Below, one piece after another: positions 1 to 7,815 of a stretch of DNA of 26,180 nucleotides. Numbering within the stretch: position 1 is the stretch's first letter; every line of letters starts with the position of its first letter. Source of the stretch: CAXTEJ01 sp964243295 (lineage in GTDB: Bacteria > Actinomycetota > Actinomycetes > Actinomycetales > Angustibacteraceae). The DNA is taken from NCBI GenBank assembly GCA_964243295.1, contig CAXTEJ010000042.1, forward strand, positions 1-26,180, written 5' to 3'. The notes beneath the pieces are model-generated. The model worked only from the letters and a program-made list of their open reading frames with translations, did no database searches and was not told the origin of the DNA. The translations under genes were made by a program, and so were the position numbers.

Positions 1-722
1 ACCGACGTCCGGGTGAGCGCCGCGAGCTGCACGATGGTGCGCTGCCGCTGCACGGCCAGCGCCGCGGTCTGCTGCTCGGCCACCCGGGCGCGCCCGTCGG
101 CGTGCGCGCGGGCGGCGGCGGCACGCGCGGCGGCTGCCTGCTGCTCGGCGACGGCGAGGTCGGCGCGCTGCTGCATCACGTGTGCCACGACGCGGGCGGC
201 GTCCGCGCGCTCGAGCACCTGGTCCTGCACGGTGCCGGCGATCTCGGCTCCCGCAGCGCGGTCGAGCAGGCTCTGCGGTCCCTGCTCCGACACCAGCGCC
301 TCGAGGCCACCGAAGCCACCGCCGCTGCGGTAGGCGTCGGCGGCGAACCGCCCGACGGCGACCGCGGCGGTGTCCGCGCGGGTCCGCGCGCGGGCGGCCA
401 TGGCTCGCGCCGCGGTGGCTGCGGCGGCGCGCGCCGCGAGCTCGAGGCGGGCGCTGTCGTAGGCCTCGGCCGCGATCTGGACGTCGGTCTGCAGGTCGGC
501 CAGCCGCGCCTGCGCCACCGCGAGCGAGGCCTCCAGGTGCGCCTGGGTCACCGCCGTGACGGCGACGGCGGCGCGAGCGCCGGCGACCTGGCCGGCCGAC
601 GGGAAGGCGGGCGGCGTCGGCGTCGGGTCGGCAGCCGCGGCGCCGGTGCCGACCGCCGCGACGAGCAGCGTGCCGGCGACCGCGACGCTCAGGGCACGGC
701 TGGTGCAGCTCGAGCGAGCCAC
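1..722 (-). CDS. Secreted coiled-coil protein, probable N-terminal part of an NlpC/P60-type cell-wall hydrolase (partial)
   Basis: This reading frame is open from a GTG at 722 to the window edge, so its C-terminus is missing. A GGAGG box seven bases upstream supports the start. The first 30 or so residues form a signal peptide: a basic start, a hydrophobic stretch and an AAA-AD-type cleavage site, followed by a Pro/Thr-rich linker. The rest is Ala/Arg/Glu/Gln-rich and heptad-like, with a central segment reading RFAADAYRSGGGFGGLEALV. That layout (signal peptide, long coiled coil, an 'AYRxGG' segment) is typical of the N-terminal half of actinobacterial NlpC/P60 peptidoglycan endopeptidases of the RipA type. 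The catalytic domain would lie outside the window, so the hydrolase assignment is inference. A plain coiled-coil exported protein remains possible. Confidence 0.7.
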   Translation of the reverse strand, partial: MARSSCTSRALSVAVAGTLLVAAVGTGAAAADPTPTPPAFPSAGQVAGARAAVAVTAVTQAHLEASLAVAQARLADLQTDVQIAAEAYDSARLELAARAAAATAARAMAARARTRADTAAVAVGRFAADAYRSGGGFGGLEALVSEQGPQSLLDRAAGAEIAGTVQDQVLERADAARVVAHVMQQRADLAVAEQQAAAARAAAARAHADGRARVAEQQTAALAVQRQRTIVQLAALTRTS

Positions 723-894
723 GTCTGGACCTCCGCCGACGTCCGGCACCGGGCACGGTCGTGCCCGATCAGCGGCCCGACGACGGGCACGCCCGACGCA
801 GCGTAGGCGCAAGACACCTCAGTGTGCACACCAGTCACACGAGTAACATCGCGATCGTCGCATCCGTGGGCGCTGCAACCGGCGCGACACGCCG

Positions 895-1455
895 TCAGGA
901 CAGCGGGTACAGCCACCGTCGCGCGACCGACGTCAGCCGCGGCATCACCACCCAGGTCATCAGCGACACGAGGGCCACCGCCAGCACCACCGAGCGCAGC
1001 ACCACCTCGTGCAGGTGCGGCCCGACCACCACCGCGAACGCGATCTGCAGCGGCAGCACGGCGACCAGCGTGAGCAGCGCCATCTTCCAGCGCGGCGGCG
1101 CCGGCAGCCCCGGCCGGTTCGGCAGCTCGAACCAGGTCTCGAGCCCGGTCACCCGCTGCGCCCGGTCGGCGAGGACGACGGGAGCCAGCTGCTCGAGCAG
1201 CGCGGCCCGCTCGGCCGACTCCTCCCAGGCGGCGAGGCTGCGCGGGGAGTCGAAGCGGTAGACCAGGTGGTGGTCGCCGTCCGAGCGGCCCGGGCGCAGC
1301 ACGCTCGCCCCGAGGAAGCCCGCCCGACGACGCGCGGCCGCGATGGCCGTGTCGGCCCACCGCTCGAACTGCTGCTCGGCACCGGGTCGGACCGTGCGGC
1401 TGACCACGACGGTCACCGGGTGGTCGGCGGGTCCCTGCTGGCGGCGGTCGCTCAC
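895..1455 (-). CDS. Antibiotic biosynthesis monooxygenase (ABM)-domain membrane protein
   Basis: The first ~95 residues form a ferredoxin-like ABM fold. It begins with the strand HPVTVVVSRTV, continues through FERWADTAIAAARRRAGFLGASVLRPG and HHLVYRFDSPRSLAAWEES, and ends in an ETWFELP segment. The C-terminal third has two hydrophobic helices (MALLTLVAVLPLQIAFAVVVG and a second from VVLRSVVLAVALVSLMTWVV), so the ABM domain is probably membrane-tethered in the cytoplasm. This layout is common in actinobacterial 'ABM domain-containing protein' families of unknown substrate. The start is uncertain. An in-frame GTG at 1530 would add 25 residues of low-complexity Gly/Pro/Arg sequence. I prefer GTG 1455 because the fold begins just after it, although neither start has a strong ribosome binding site. 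Confidence 0.75.
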   Translation of the reverse strand: MSDRRQQGPADHPVTVVVSRTVRPGAEQQFERWADTAIAAARRRAGFLGASVLRPGRSDGDHHLVYRFDSPRSLAAWEESAERAALLEQLAPVVLADRAQRVTGLETWFELPNRPGLPAPPRWKMALLTLVAVLPLQIAFAVVVGPHLHEVVLRSVVLAVALVSLMTWVVMPRLTSVARRWLYPLS

Positions 1456-1566
1456 TCCATGAGTGTGTCCGGGCTCGGGCCGTAACCGGCGCCCAGGGCC
1501 TGCGGACGTCGATCCGGCACGGCCGGTCACTGCACGGAGCCCGCGTCATCGTGTTAAGTGGCGCGC

Positions 1567-1896
1567 ATGACTGCCGACGAGCGCGACTCCGGGGGGGTGA
1601 GCGTCTTCTTCGACCGCACCGGCACCCTCATCGTGCTGGTCGGCGACGTCGACCGGGTGCTCAGCGAGGACCTCGAGCACGCCGGGCGCGACGCCATCGA
1701 CCACGGGCAGTCCATCACCATCGACGCCGCGGCCGTCACCTTCATGGACTCGGTGGGCGTGGCCTTCCTCGTCCGTCTCGCCGCGTCCATGCCGGCCAAG
1801 GAGAAGGTGGTGCTGCGTGACTGCTCGGTCAGCGTCCTCGACCTGCTCCACATCACCGGCTCGCTGCCGCTCTTCCACATCACCAGCTCCCCGTGA
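1567..1896 (+). CDS. STAS-domain anti-sigma factor antagonist
   Basis: This 109-residue protein is a single STAS domain of the SpoIIAA/RsbV type, which binds and sequesters an RsbW-type anti-sigma kinase when unphosphorylated. The signature loop is FMDSVGVAFL (residues 59-68). The Ser after the invariant Asp (Asp61-Ser62) fits the usual phospho-acceptor site, with Val in place of the commoner second Ser. The HATPase gene that follows 58 bases later on the same strand is the natural partner. GTG 1558 in the same frame is an alternative start adding MAR. No clear ribosome binding site precedes either start. A GTTAAG hexamer at 1552-1557 could be a -10 element for a leaderless message. Partner and target sigma factor are inferred. 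Confidence 0.85.
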   Translation: MTADERDSGGVSVFFDRTGTLIVLVGDVDRVLSEDLEHAGRDAIDHGQSITIDAAAVTFMDSVGVAFLVRLAASMPAKEKVVLRDCSVSVLDLLHITGSLPLFHITSSP

Positions 1897-1954
1897 CCAC
1901 CGGCTCGGTCGTTGCCGACGCCGCCTTCCCCGTCGTCCGAGCGCTGGCTGCGCC

Positions 1955-2473
1955 GTGAGCTCGAGCCTCGCCGCGCTGCCCGAGGGGCCGCCACCGGCCG
2001 CCAGCGAGGTGGGTCACTGGGACGTTCCTCCCGACCCGCTCGCGGCCCGCAGCTTGCGCCACGAGGTGCAGGCGCGCTGGGGCGTGCAGCGTCCGCTCAC
2101 CGAGGACCCCGCCTCGATCAGCCGGCTGCTGCTGGTGCTCACCGAGCTCGTCACCAACGCGGTGCAGCACGGCGATCAGTCGATCGACGTGCGCCTCGGC
2201 CGGACGGCGGCCGGCTGGCTGGTCGTCGTCACCGAGGTGCCGCCCCCGAGGCCGCGCCGGCATGCCCCGAGCTCGGGCTGGCGCGACGGCGGCCGCCACG
2301 AGGACGGCACCGGTGGGCGCGGCCTCGCGATCGTGTCGGCGATCTCGGCCCGGTGCGGACGCCGGATGGTCGGCACGGGGCTGCAGGTGTGGTCGGAGGT
2401 ACCCGTCAGCCAGCGCGCCCTGCCGTCGGACGGCGACGACGACCCAGCCGGCGGGGGCGAGCCCGCTGGCTGA
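1955..2473 (+). CDS. HATPase_c (RsbW-like) anti-sigma factor / serine kinase
   Basis: This 172-residue protein has the GHKL ATPase fold of RsbW/SpoIIAB-type regulators. The N box is LLLVLTELVTNAVQHGD (Glu64, Asn68), and the late glycine-rich box is GTGGRGLAIVSAIS (residues 118-131). In this family the kinase phosphorylates a STAS antagonist, here probably the upstream gene product, and binds a sigma factor. One oddity is that the usual Asp of the V-x-D nucleotide-binding motif is Glu94 (VVVTEVPPPRPR). It is followed by a long Arg/Pro/Gly-rich lid. The open frame extends upstream into the STAS gene, but only the part from about 1955 resembles the family. GTG 1955 is chosen for that reason; there is no clear ribosome binding site. 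Confidence 0.8.
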   Translation: MSSSLAALPEGPPPAASEVGHWDVPPDPLAARSLRHEVQARWGVQRPLTEDPASISRLLLVLTELVTNAVQHGDQSIDVRLGRTAAGWLVVVTEVPPPRPRRHAPSSGWRDGGRHEDGTGGRGLAIVSAISARCGRRMVGTGLQVWSEVPVSQRALPSDGDDDPAGGGEPAG

Positions 2474-2521
2474 CGCGCCGGGGTTTCTGCCGGCGGCTCG
2501 CCCGCCCGCCCGCTCCGCCCA

Positions 2522-2633
2522 TTCGTGATCGTGCGATCCCGGCCCGCACCCGCCGCCCCGCCTGTTCGTGATCATGCGATCCCGGCCCGCACCCGCCGCC
2601 CCGCCTGTTCGTGATCATGCGATCCCGGCCCGC
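2522..2633 (+). repeat. 43-bp tandem repeat, about 2.6 copies
   Basis: Copies start at 2522, 2565 and 2608, a period of exactly 43 bases. The third copy stops after 26 bases. Copies 1 and 2 differ at one position within the core (GTGATCGTGCG versus GTGATCATGCG). The core of each copy is TTCGTGATCATGCGATCCCG, followed by a C-rich spacer. It lies in a 478-base gap between two convergent genes. No coding sequence in the gap looks real. Confidence 0.9.
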
Positions 2634-2698
2634 GCGCCTTCCCTGTCCCCTGAGCGAGCGAGTCCCGCACCTGGCGCGAGCCTCGCCGAGCGCGTGAT

Positions 2699-2749
2699 GG
2701 GATCGCATGTTCACGGGGGGTGTGGGTGAGCCGGGATCGCATGATCACG
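2699..2749 (-). repeat. Two inverted copies of the 43-bp repeat core
   Basis: GGGATCGCATGTTCACG (2699-2715) and CCGGGATCGCATGATCACG (2731-2749) are reverse-complement copies of the core repeated at 2522-2633. The first has one mismatch and the second is exact over its length. Direct and inverted copies could pair into a large cruciform or RNA hairpin between the convergent genes. No T-run typical of an intrinsic terminator follows. Confidence 0.85.
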
Positions 2750-2951
2750 GGGGGTCGGCCGACCCGTGGCCGGACGTCGGTGGCCGCAGGCCCGCGTCAA
2801 GGAGCCTGCGACAGCGGGCCGGAGGGCGCCGGCGTCCGGCCGAGCCGACACAGCCGCAACGAGCCGCTCACCCAGACGCCAAGCACGTCCCCACCGAGCA
2901 CGCCCACACCAGGCGCCCACACTTCAGCGCTCACGCCACCACCCACGCCGC

Positions 2952-3827
2952 TCACGCCATCGCGTCGAGCTCTGCGAGCGCGTCGGCCGGCAGCTCGAGC
3001 CCGGCGCCCGCGACGTTCTCGCGCAGGTGCTCGACCGATGACGTACCGGGGATGAGCAGGATGTTGGGCGAGCGCTGCAGCAGCCACGCCAGGGCCACGG
3101 CCATCGCTGTCGCACCCAGCCGCTCGGCGACGGCGTCGAGCGTCGTGGACTGCAGCGGCGAGAAGCCACCGAGCGGGAAGTACGGCACGTACGCGATGCC
3201 CTGCTGCGCCGTCAGCTCGACGAGCGCGTCGTCCTCGCGATGGGCGAGGTTGTACATGTTCTGCACACAGACCACCGGGGCGATCGCCTGCGCCTCCTGC
3301 AGCTGCTCGGCGGTCACGGTGCTGAGCCCGATGTGGCGGATCAGGCCCTCGCCCTGCAGCTGCGCCATGGCCTCCATCTGCGGCGCGATCGAGCCGGGCT
3401 CGGGGGCGGCGACACCGCCCATCCGCAGGTTGACGACGTCGAGGACGTCCAGCCCGAGGTTGGTCAGGTTGTCGTGCACGGCGGTGCGCAGCTCATCAGG
3501 CGTTCGCGCGTGCGGCCAGCCGCCGTCGGCGTCACGACGGGCACCGACCTTGGTCACGAGGTGCAGCCCGTCGGGGTAGGGCGCGAGCGCCTCGCGGATG
3601 ACCTGGTTCGTGACGTGGGGGCCGTAGAAGTCGGACGTGTCGATGTGAGTGATGCCGAGTGCCACCACCTCGCGCAGGACGGCGACCGCGGCGTCGCGGT
3701 CCCGCGGCGGCCCGAAAACACCAGGACCGGCGAGCTGCATGGCGCCGTACCCGATGCGGGTGAGGTCGAGGTCGCCGACGCGGTAGGTGCCGCCAAGCAG
3801 GTGGTGCGTGGCGTGGTGCTGGTCCAT
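2952..3827 (-). CDS. Aldo/keto reductase family oxidoreductase
   Basis: This 291-residue protein has the AKR TIM-barrel pattern for NADPH-dependent carbonyl reduction. It has GYGAMQLAGPGVFGPPRD near the N-terminus, the catalytic Asp/Tyr segment HIDTSDFYGPH (Asp63, Tyr68), the Lys strand LHLVTKVG (Lys93), and a C-terminal nucleotide-binding stretch ILLIPGTSSVEHLRENV. The fourth residue of the usual tetrad, a His in the strand after 'LD', is missing: the sequence reads LDVVNLRMGG. The ATG at 3827 is preceded by AGGAGGAGACGAC, a strong ribosome binding site. Longer in-frame extensions upstream have no family similarity. It is divergent from the MmyB-type regulator gene, which may control it. The physiological substrate is unknown. 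Confidence 0.9.
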   Translation of the reverse strand: MDQHHATHHLLGGTYRVGDLDLTRIGYGAMQLAGPGVFGPPRDRDAAVAVLREVVALGITHIDTSDFYGPHVTNQVIREALAPYPDGLHLVTKVGARRDADGGWPHARTPDELRTAVHDNLTNLGLDVLDVVNLRMGGVAAPEPGSIAPQMEAMAQLQGEGLIRHIGLSTVTAEQLQEAQAIAPVVCVQNMYNLAHREDDALVELTAQQGIAYVPYFPLGGFSPLQSTTLDAVAERLGATAMAVALAWLLQRSPNILLIPGTSSVEHLRENVAGAGLELPADALAELDAMA

Positions 3828-3954
3828 GTCGTCTCCTCCTGCCCGCCGCACCGTGCCGCGAGCACGCGTCCAGCCTCCACCCCGACACCGGGAGCAGCCA
3901 CCGCCCCGCAAGTCCTGGGTGCGGCAGGACCAGGATCGGCGGGCTTCCCACTCG

Positions 3955-3969
3955 TACAGTGGCGTGGTG
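3955..3969 (+). promoter_or_regulatory. Candidate -10 box of a leaderless transcript
   Basis: TACAGT at 3955-3960 matches a -10 hexamer and lies six bases before the GTG at 3967. Transcription would therefore start at or very near the start codon. No ribosome binding site precedes the gene, which fits leaderless translation, common in actinomycetes. No convincing -35 box is visible. Confidence 0.5.
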
Positions 3970-4818
3970 ACCTCACGTGCACCGGGTGCGCCGGGCAACG
4001 TGCTGGGCGCCTTCCTGCGCGCCCGGCGCGAGCTGGTCGACCCCGCCGACGCAGGTGTGCGGGTGACCGGCGTCCGGCGCACGCCCGGGCTGCGCCGCGA
4101 GGAGGTCGCGACCCTGGCGGGCCTGAGCGCCGACTACTACCTGCGGCTCGAGCAGGGCCGCGACCGCAACCCCTCGCCGCAGGTGCTCGAGGCGCTGGCC
4201 CGGGTGCTCGGGCTCGACACCGCGTCGACGCACTACCTGCAGGGCCTCACGTCCTCACGGCGTACGCCGGCGCGGCAGCCGCGGCGCGAGACCGTGCCGA
4301 TGGGCATCCGGCAGCTGCTCGACGTCATCAACCTGCCGGCGTTCGTCGAGAGCCGCACCTTCGAGGTCCTCGCCGCGAACCCCCTCGCGACCGCGCTCTC
4401 GCCGACGATGGCGACGGGCACCAACCGGCTGCGCACGATGTTCCTCGACCCTGGCGACCGCGCGCTCTACCGCGACTGGGAGAGCGCGCTCGCGGGCATG
4501 GTCGCCGGGTTCCGCACCTCGGTCGGCACCGACGTCGACGACCCGCGCGCCGTCCAGCTGGTCGGCGAGCTGTCGCTGGTCAGCGAGGACTTCCGGCGGC
4601 TGTGGGCGCGGCACGACGTCACGGCGCTGGCCGGCGCTCCCGTGGTGCTGGACCACCCACAGGTCGGTCCGCTCGAGCTGCGCCGCGAGAAGCTGCCCAT
4701 CGGCGACACCCACGGCCAGCTGCTGGCCGTCTACCACGCCGAGCCGGGCTCGCCGAGCGCGCAGTCGCTCGCGCTGCTGGGCTCGCTGGCCACCAGCACA
4801 GCTGCCGGACCGGGCTGA
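3967..4818 (+). CDS. XRE-family regulator with MmyB-type ligand-binding domain
   Basis: This 283-residue protein starts with a helix-turn-helix of the HTH_31/XRE type: LGAFLRARRELVDP, then VRRTPGLRREEVATLAGLSA and DYYLRLEQGRDRNPSPQVLEAL. The remainder (from about residue 105, MGIRQLLDVINLPAFVESRT) is the PAS-like MmyB ligand-binding domain, including VLAANPLATALSP and a C-terminal LPIGDTHGQLLAVYHAEPGS strand. Actinomycetes carry many such regulators, usually repressing an adjacent SDR or AKR gene. Here both neighbours fit: an AKR divergently and an SDR 31 bases downstream. GTG 3964 is an equally possible start. The effector is unknown. Confidence 0.88.
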   Translation: MTSRAPGAPGNVLGAFLRARRELVDPADAGVRVTGVRRTPGLRREEVATLAGLSADYYLRLEQGRDRNPSPQVLEALARVLGLDTASTHYLQGLTSSRRTPARQPRRETVPMGIRQLLDVINLPAFVESRTFEVLAANPLATALSPTMATGTNRLRTMFLDPGDRALYRDWESALAGMVAGFRTSVGTDVDDPRAVQLVGELSLVSEDFRRLWARHDVTALAGAPVVLDHPQVGPLELRREKLPIGDTHGQLLAVYHAEPGSPSAQSLALLGSLATSTAAGPG

Positions 4819-4849
4819 CGACGCACCACCCCACCGAACGGAGAGCACC

Positions 4850-5608
4850 ATGAGCACCCCCCGGATCGCCGTCATCACCGGTGGCAGTCGCGGCCTCGGC
4901 CGCAGCGCCGCCGAGCACCTCGTCCGCGCCGGCACCGGCGTCGTCGTCACCTACCTCAGCGGGCGCGAGGACGCCGAATCCGTTGTGGCGCAAGCGGCCT
5001 CAGCCGGCGTCCCGGCAGCTGCGCTGCAGCTGGACGTCGGCGACAGCGCCGCCCTGCGGGCGTTCCCGACCGCGCTGGCCGCTGCGCTGGCCGAGATGGG
5101 CGCCGAGCGGTTCGACCACCTCGTCAACAACGCCGGCGTCGGCATCAACGCGCCGTACGCCGAGACGACCGAGGAGCAGCTGGACGAGATGCTGCGCCTG
5201 CACGTGAAGGCGCCCTTCCTGCTGACGCAGGCGCTGCTGCCGCTGATGAACGACGGCGGGCGCGTGCTCAACGTGTCGTCCGGCCTCGCACGCTTCACCG
5301 GGCCGGGCTTCTCCGCCTACGCCTCGGCCAAGGGCGCGGTCGAGGTGCTGACGCGCTACCAGGCGCTCGAGCTCGGGCCGCGGCAGATCCGCGTCAACGT
5401 CATCGCCCCCGGCGCCATCGCCACCGACTTCGGCGGCGGTGCGGTGCGCGACAACCCGGTCTACACCCAGGCCGTGGCCGACCGGACGGCGCTCGGCCGT
5501 CCGGGCGAGGCCGACGAGATCGGCGCCGCGATCGCCGCGATCCTGTCCGACGACCTGGCGTGGGCCAGCGGCGCGCGCATCGAGGTCTCCGGAGGCATGA
5601 ACCTCTGA
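4850..5608 (+). CDS. SDR family NAD(P)-dependent oxidoreductase
   Basis: This 252-residue classical short-chain dehydrogenase has a Rossmann glycine motif TGGSRGLG (residues 10-17), the structural NNAG (93-96), and the catalytic Ser144, Tyr157 and Lys161 (SSG ... YASAK). A C-terminal LGRPGEADEIGAAIAAILSDD and SGGMNL ending complete the family pattern. The ATG has a GGAGAG box eight bases upstream. It follows the MmyB-type regulator by 31 bases and probably shares its transcript. This is a common arrangement in which the regulator senses the substrate or product. The substrate cannot be read from the sequence. Confidence 0.93.
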   Translation: MSTPRIAVITGGSRGLGRSAAEHLVRAGTGVVVTYLSGREDAESVVAQAASAGVPAAALQLDVGDSAALRAFPTALAAALAEMGAERFDHLVNNAGVGINAPYAETTEEQLDEMLRLHVKAPFLLTQALLPLMNDGGRVLNVSSGLARFTGPGFSAYASAKGAVEVLTRYQALELGPRQIRVNVIAPGAIATDFGGGAVRDNPVYTQAVADRTALGRPGEADEIGAAIAAILSDDLAWASGARIEVSGGMNL

Positions 5609-5627
5609 ATGTGGTTGACGCTCCTGG

Positions 5628-6482
5628 TTGGCTGCGGAGGTGATCGAACTCGTCACCCGCCTGTCCGAGGACCAGCTCGACGCCCTCGCCGGTCTCGAGC
5701 GCCAGGTCGTCGCTGCGGACGGCGGGCGCCTGAAGCTCGAGTGGGAGACGTTGGGCTCGCGCGGCGGCGAACGCGTCGACGACGTCCTGTGGTGGCGAGG
5801 CGGTGAGCTGGCCGGCTTCCTGGGCGTCTACGACTTCGGCAGTCCGGTCGAGCTGTCCGGCATGGTGGCACCGGGGCTGCGACGGCAGGGCATCGGCGCG
5901 GCGCTGCTCGACGCCGCACTCGGGCTGTGCGCCGAGCGCGGGGCGACGGCCGCGCTGCTCGTCGTCCCTCGGACGTCGGACGGCGGCCGGGCGCTCGCGG
6001 CCTCGCGCGGCGGTGCGCTCCACCACAGCGAGCACGCGCTGGCCCTGACCGCCGAACCCGCCGGCACCGTCACCGACCCGCACCTTCGCGTGCGCGCCGC
6101 GGTCACCGACGACGCGGACGCGGTGGCGCGCCTGCTGTCGGAGGGCTTCGCGCACGTGTCGTCCGACGTGGCGGCGCAGATCGCGGCGCACCCAGGCCGC
6201 ACGCTCGTCGTCGAGCTGGACGGCGAGGTGGTCGGCACGCTGCGCCTGGACCGCGAGCAGGGCCAGGCCGGCGTCTACGGGTTCGTCGTCCAGTCGGACC
6301 TTCGAGGCCGGGGCATCGGGCGGCAGGTGCTGCGGCAGGTGTGCCGCGCGGCGTGGGGCGACGGCGTGCGGCGCATCGGGCTCGAGGTCGCCGTCGACAA
6401 CGAGCACGCGCTCGGGCTCTACACGTCCCTGGGCTTCGAGCCGGTCACCACCGAGGACTACTACGAGCTGGCGACCCGGTGA
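5628..6482 (+). CDS. Tandem GNAT-domain N-acetyltransferase
   Basis: The 284-residue product contains two GCN5-related acetyltransferase domains. The first carries the acetyl-CoA loop VAPGLRRQGIGAALLDAAL near residues 80-98. The second carries VVQSDLRGRGIGRQVLRQVC and the typical C-terminal DNEHALGLYTSLGFEPV. The first-domain C-terminus (ALAASRGGALHHSEHALAL) is weaker, so the second domain is more likely the active one. The start is uncertain: TTG 5628 is the longest choice and GTG 5640 is an alternative, but neither has a well-spaced ribosome binding site. It lies 19 bases after the SDR gene, so it may be in the same operon. The acceptor substrate is unknown. Confidence 0.85.
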   Translation: MAAEVIELVTRLSEDQLDALAGLERQVVAADGGRLKLEWETLGSRGGERVDDVLWWRGGELAGFLGVYDFGSPVELSGMVAPGLRRQGIGAALLDAALGLCAERGATAALLVVPRTSDGGRALAASRGGALHHSEHALALTAEPAGTVTDPHLRVRAAVTDDADAVARLLSEGFAHVSSDVAAQIAAHPGRTLVVELDGEVVGTLRLDREQGQAGVYGFVVQSDLRGRGIGRQVLRQVCRAAWGDGVRRIGLEVAVDNEHALGLYTSLGFEPVTTEDYYELATR

Positions 6483-6672
6483 AGACCTCCCCCGGTGTGT
6501 GACTCGCCTGAGCGGACGACCCGTAGGCCAGCCCTGCGCTGTGGACCTCGACGACTACTACCTGCCTCATGGCCCTCGACGCCGGAGGGTGAGCTAGCAG
6601 CAGCCGACGAGGTCGTCCGGCACGACGGCACGGCCCGGTCGCCGGCGACGTGAACTTGGCGCCGCCAGACCG

Positions 6673-7815
6673 TCACGACAGGCTGGTCGACAGGATCGCC
6701 GTCGCGTGGGACGCGAGCGTCATACCCATGCCATGCACCAGGGCCACCTCGGCGTCCGGCACCTGCCGCTCGCCGACGCGGCCGCGCAGCTGGTCGACGG
6801 CCTCGATCAGCAGGAACATGCCCAGCATGCCGGGGTGGCAGTAGGACAGTCCGCCACCGTTGGTGTTGACCGCCAGCGTGCCGCCCGGCGCGATGCGGCC
6901 GTCCTCGACGAACGACCCTCCCTCGCCCTTCTCGCAGAAGCCGAGGTCCTCGAGCTGGATCAGCAGGGCGATGGTGAAGGCGTCGTACAGGTGCACCGAG
7001 TCCACGTCCTGCAGCGTCAGGCCGGCCATGTCCAGCGCCCGCCGCCCGCTGGCAGTCGCTTCGGTGCGCACCAGGTCGGCCATGCCCAGGATGTTGCGGT
7101 GGTTCTGCGCCTCGCCGGACCCCAGCAGGTAGACGGGTCGACCCGGCAGGTCACGAGCGCGTTCTGCCGAGGTCACGATGAGCGCCCCACCGCCGTCGGT
7201 GACCAGGCAGCAGTCCAGCTTGTGCAGCGGGCTCGCGATCAGAGGTGAGGCCAGCACGTCGTCGACGGTGAGCGGCACGGGGTACGGCGCCTTGGGGTTG
7301 AGCATCGCCCACTGCCGGGCCGAGACGGCGATCTCGGCGAGCTGCTCGCTGGTGGTGCCGAACTCGGCCATGTGGCGCTGGGCGATCAGACCGAAGGAGC
7401 CGGTCGGGTGGATGAGCCCGTACGGCTGCTCGTACGGCAGCCACTCGGACATGCTGACGAGCTTGCCCCGGTCGCTGCGCTGCGTGCTCCCGTAGGCGAT
7501 GAGGGCGACTTCGCACAGGCCCGCCGATATCGCCGCGGCAGCGTGCGTGAGGTGGGCGATGAACGAGCACCCGCCGATGGCGGTCGAGTCGACGTACCGG
7601 GGCTTGATCCCCAGGTACTCGCCGAGGGTGAGGCTGGGCATCGAGTGGTAGGACGAGGACGTGAACAGGCCGTCGACGTCGTCCTTGGTCAGCCCGGCGT
7701 CGTCCAGCGCGCGCTTGGTCGCCTGGGCCATCAGTCCGGCGGGCGAGCGGCCCTGCGACTCGAAGACGTCCGACTCGGCGGCGCCGACGATGGCGACCTT
7801 CCCCCGGATGGTCAT
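6673..7815 (-). CDS. Thiolase-fold protein (SCP-x/lipid-transfer thiolase-like)
   Basis: This 380-residue thiolase-superfamily enzyme resembles non-classical SCP-x/Ltp-type members. The nucleophile region is STAIGGCSFIAHL (Cys83). The later catalytic loops read VHLYDAFTIALLIQLEDLGFC, NTNGGGLSYCHPG and VALVHGMGMTLASHATAIL. Such proteins either cleave beta-ketoacyl-CoA with CoA or, when paired with a DUF35 protein as in the Ltp2/ChsH2 complex, act as retro-aldolases. Its ATG overlaps the stop of the DUF35 gene by four bases (ATGA), strongly suggesting a heteromeric complex. It is the last gene of the IclR-divergent operon and probably performs the carbon-carbon cleavage step. Thiolase versus aldolase activity is not decidable here. 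Confidence 0.88.
   Translation of the reverse strand: MTIRGKVAIVGAAESDVFESQGRSPAGLMAQATKRALDDAGLTKDDVDGLFTSSSYHSMPSLTLGEYLGIKPRYVDSTAIGGCSFIAHLTHAAAAISAGLCEVALIAYGSTQRSDRGKLVSMSEWLPYEQPYGLIHPTGSFGLIAQRHMAEFGTTSEQLAEIAVSARQWAMLNPKAPYPVPLTVDDVLASPLIASPLHKLDCCLVTDGGGALIVTSAERARDLPGRPVYLLGSGEAQNHRNILGMADLVRTEATASGRRALDMAGLTLQDVDSVHLYDAFTIALLIQLEDLGFCEKGEGGSFVEDGRIAPGGTLAVNTNGGGLSYCHPGMLGMFLLIEAVDQLRGRVGERQVPDAEVALVHGMGMTLASHATAILSTSLS

Noticed and set aside
822..841. CRP-like site upstream of the secreted coiled-coil gene (GTGTGCACAC and a nearby TCACA)
   Set aside because: A 10-base palindrome is present, but the half-site spacing is seven rather than the six of the TGTGA-N6-TCACA consensus, so I cannot support it.
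2474..2951. CRISPR array in the repeat region
   Set aside because: The repeat units are contiguous and near-identical, with no variable spacers, and no cas genes are nearby.
6483..6672. Terminator or RNA between the GNAT and thiolase genes
   Set aside because: Only a five-base stem (GTCGT/ACGAC near 6612-6626) is visible. Nothing else is recognisable in this convergent gap.
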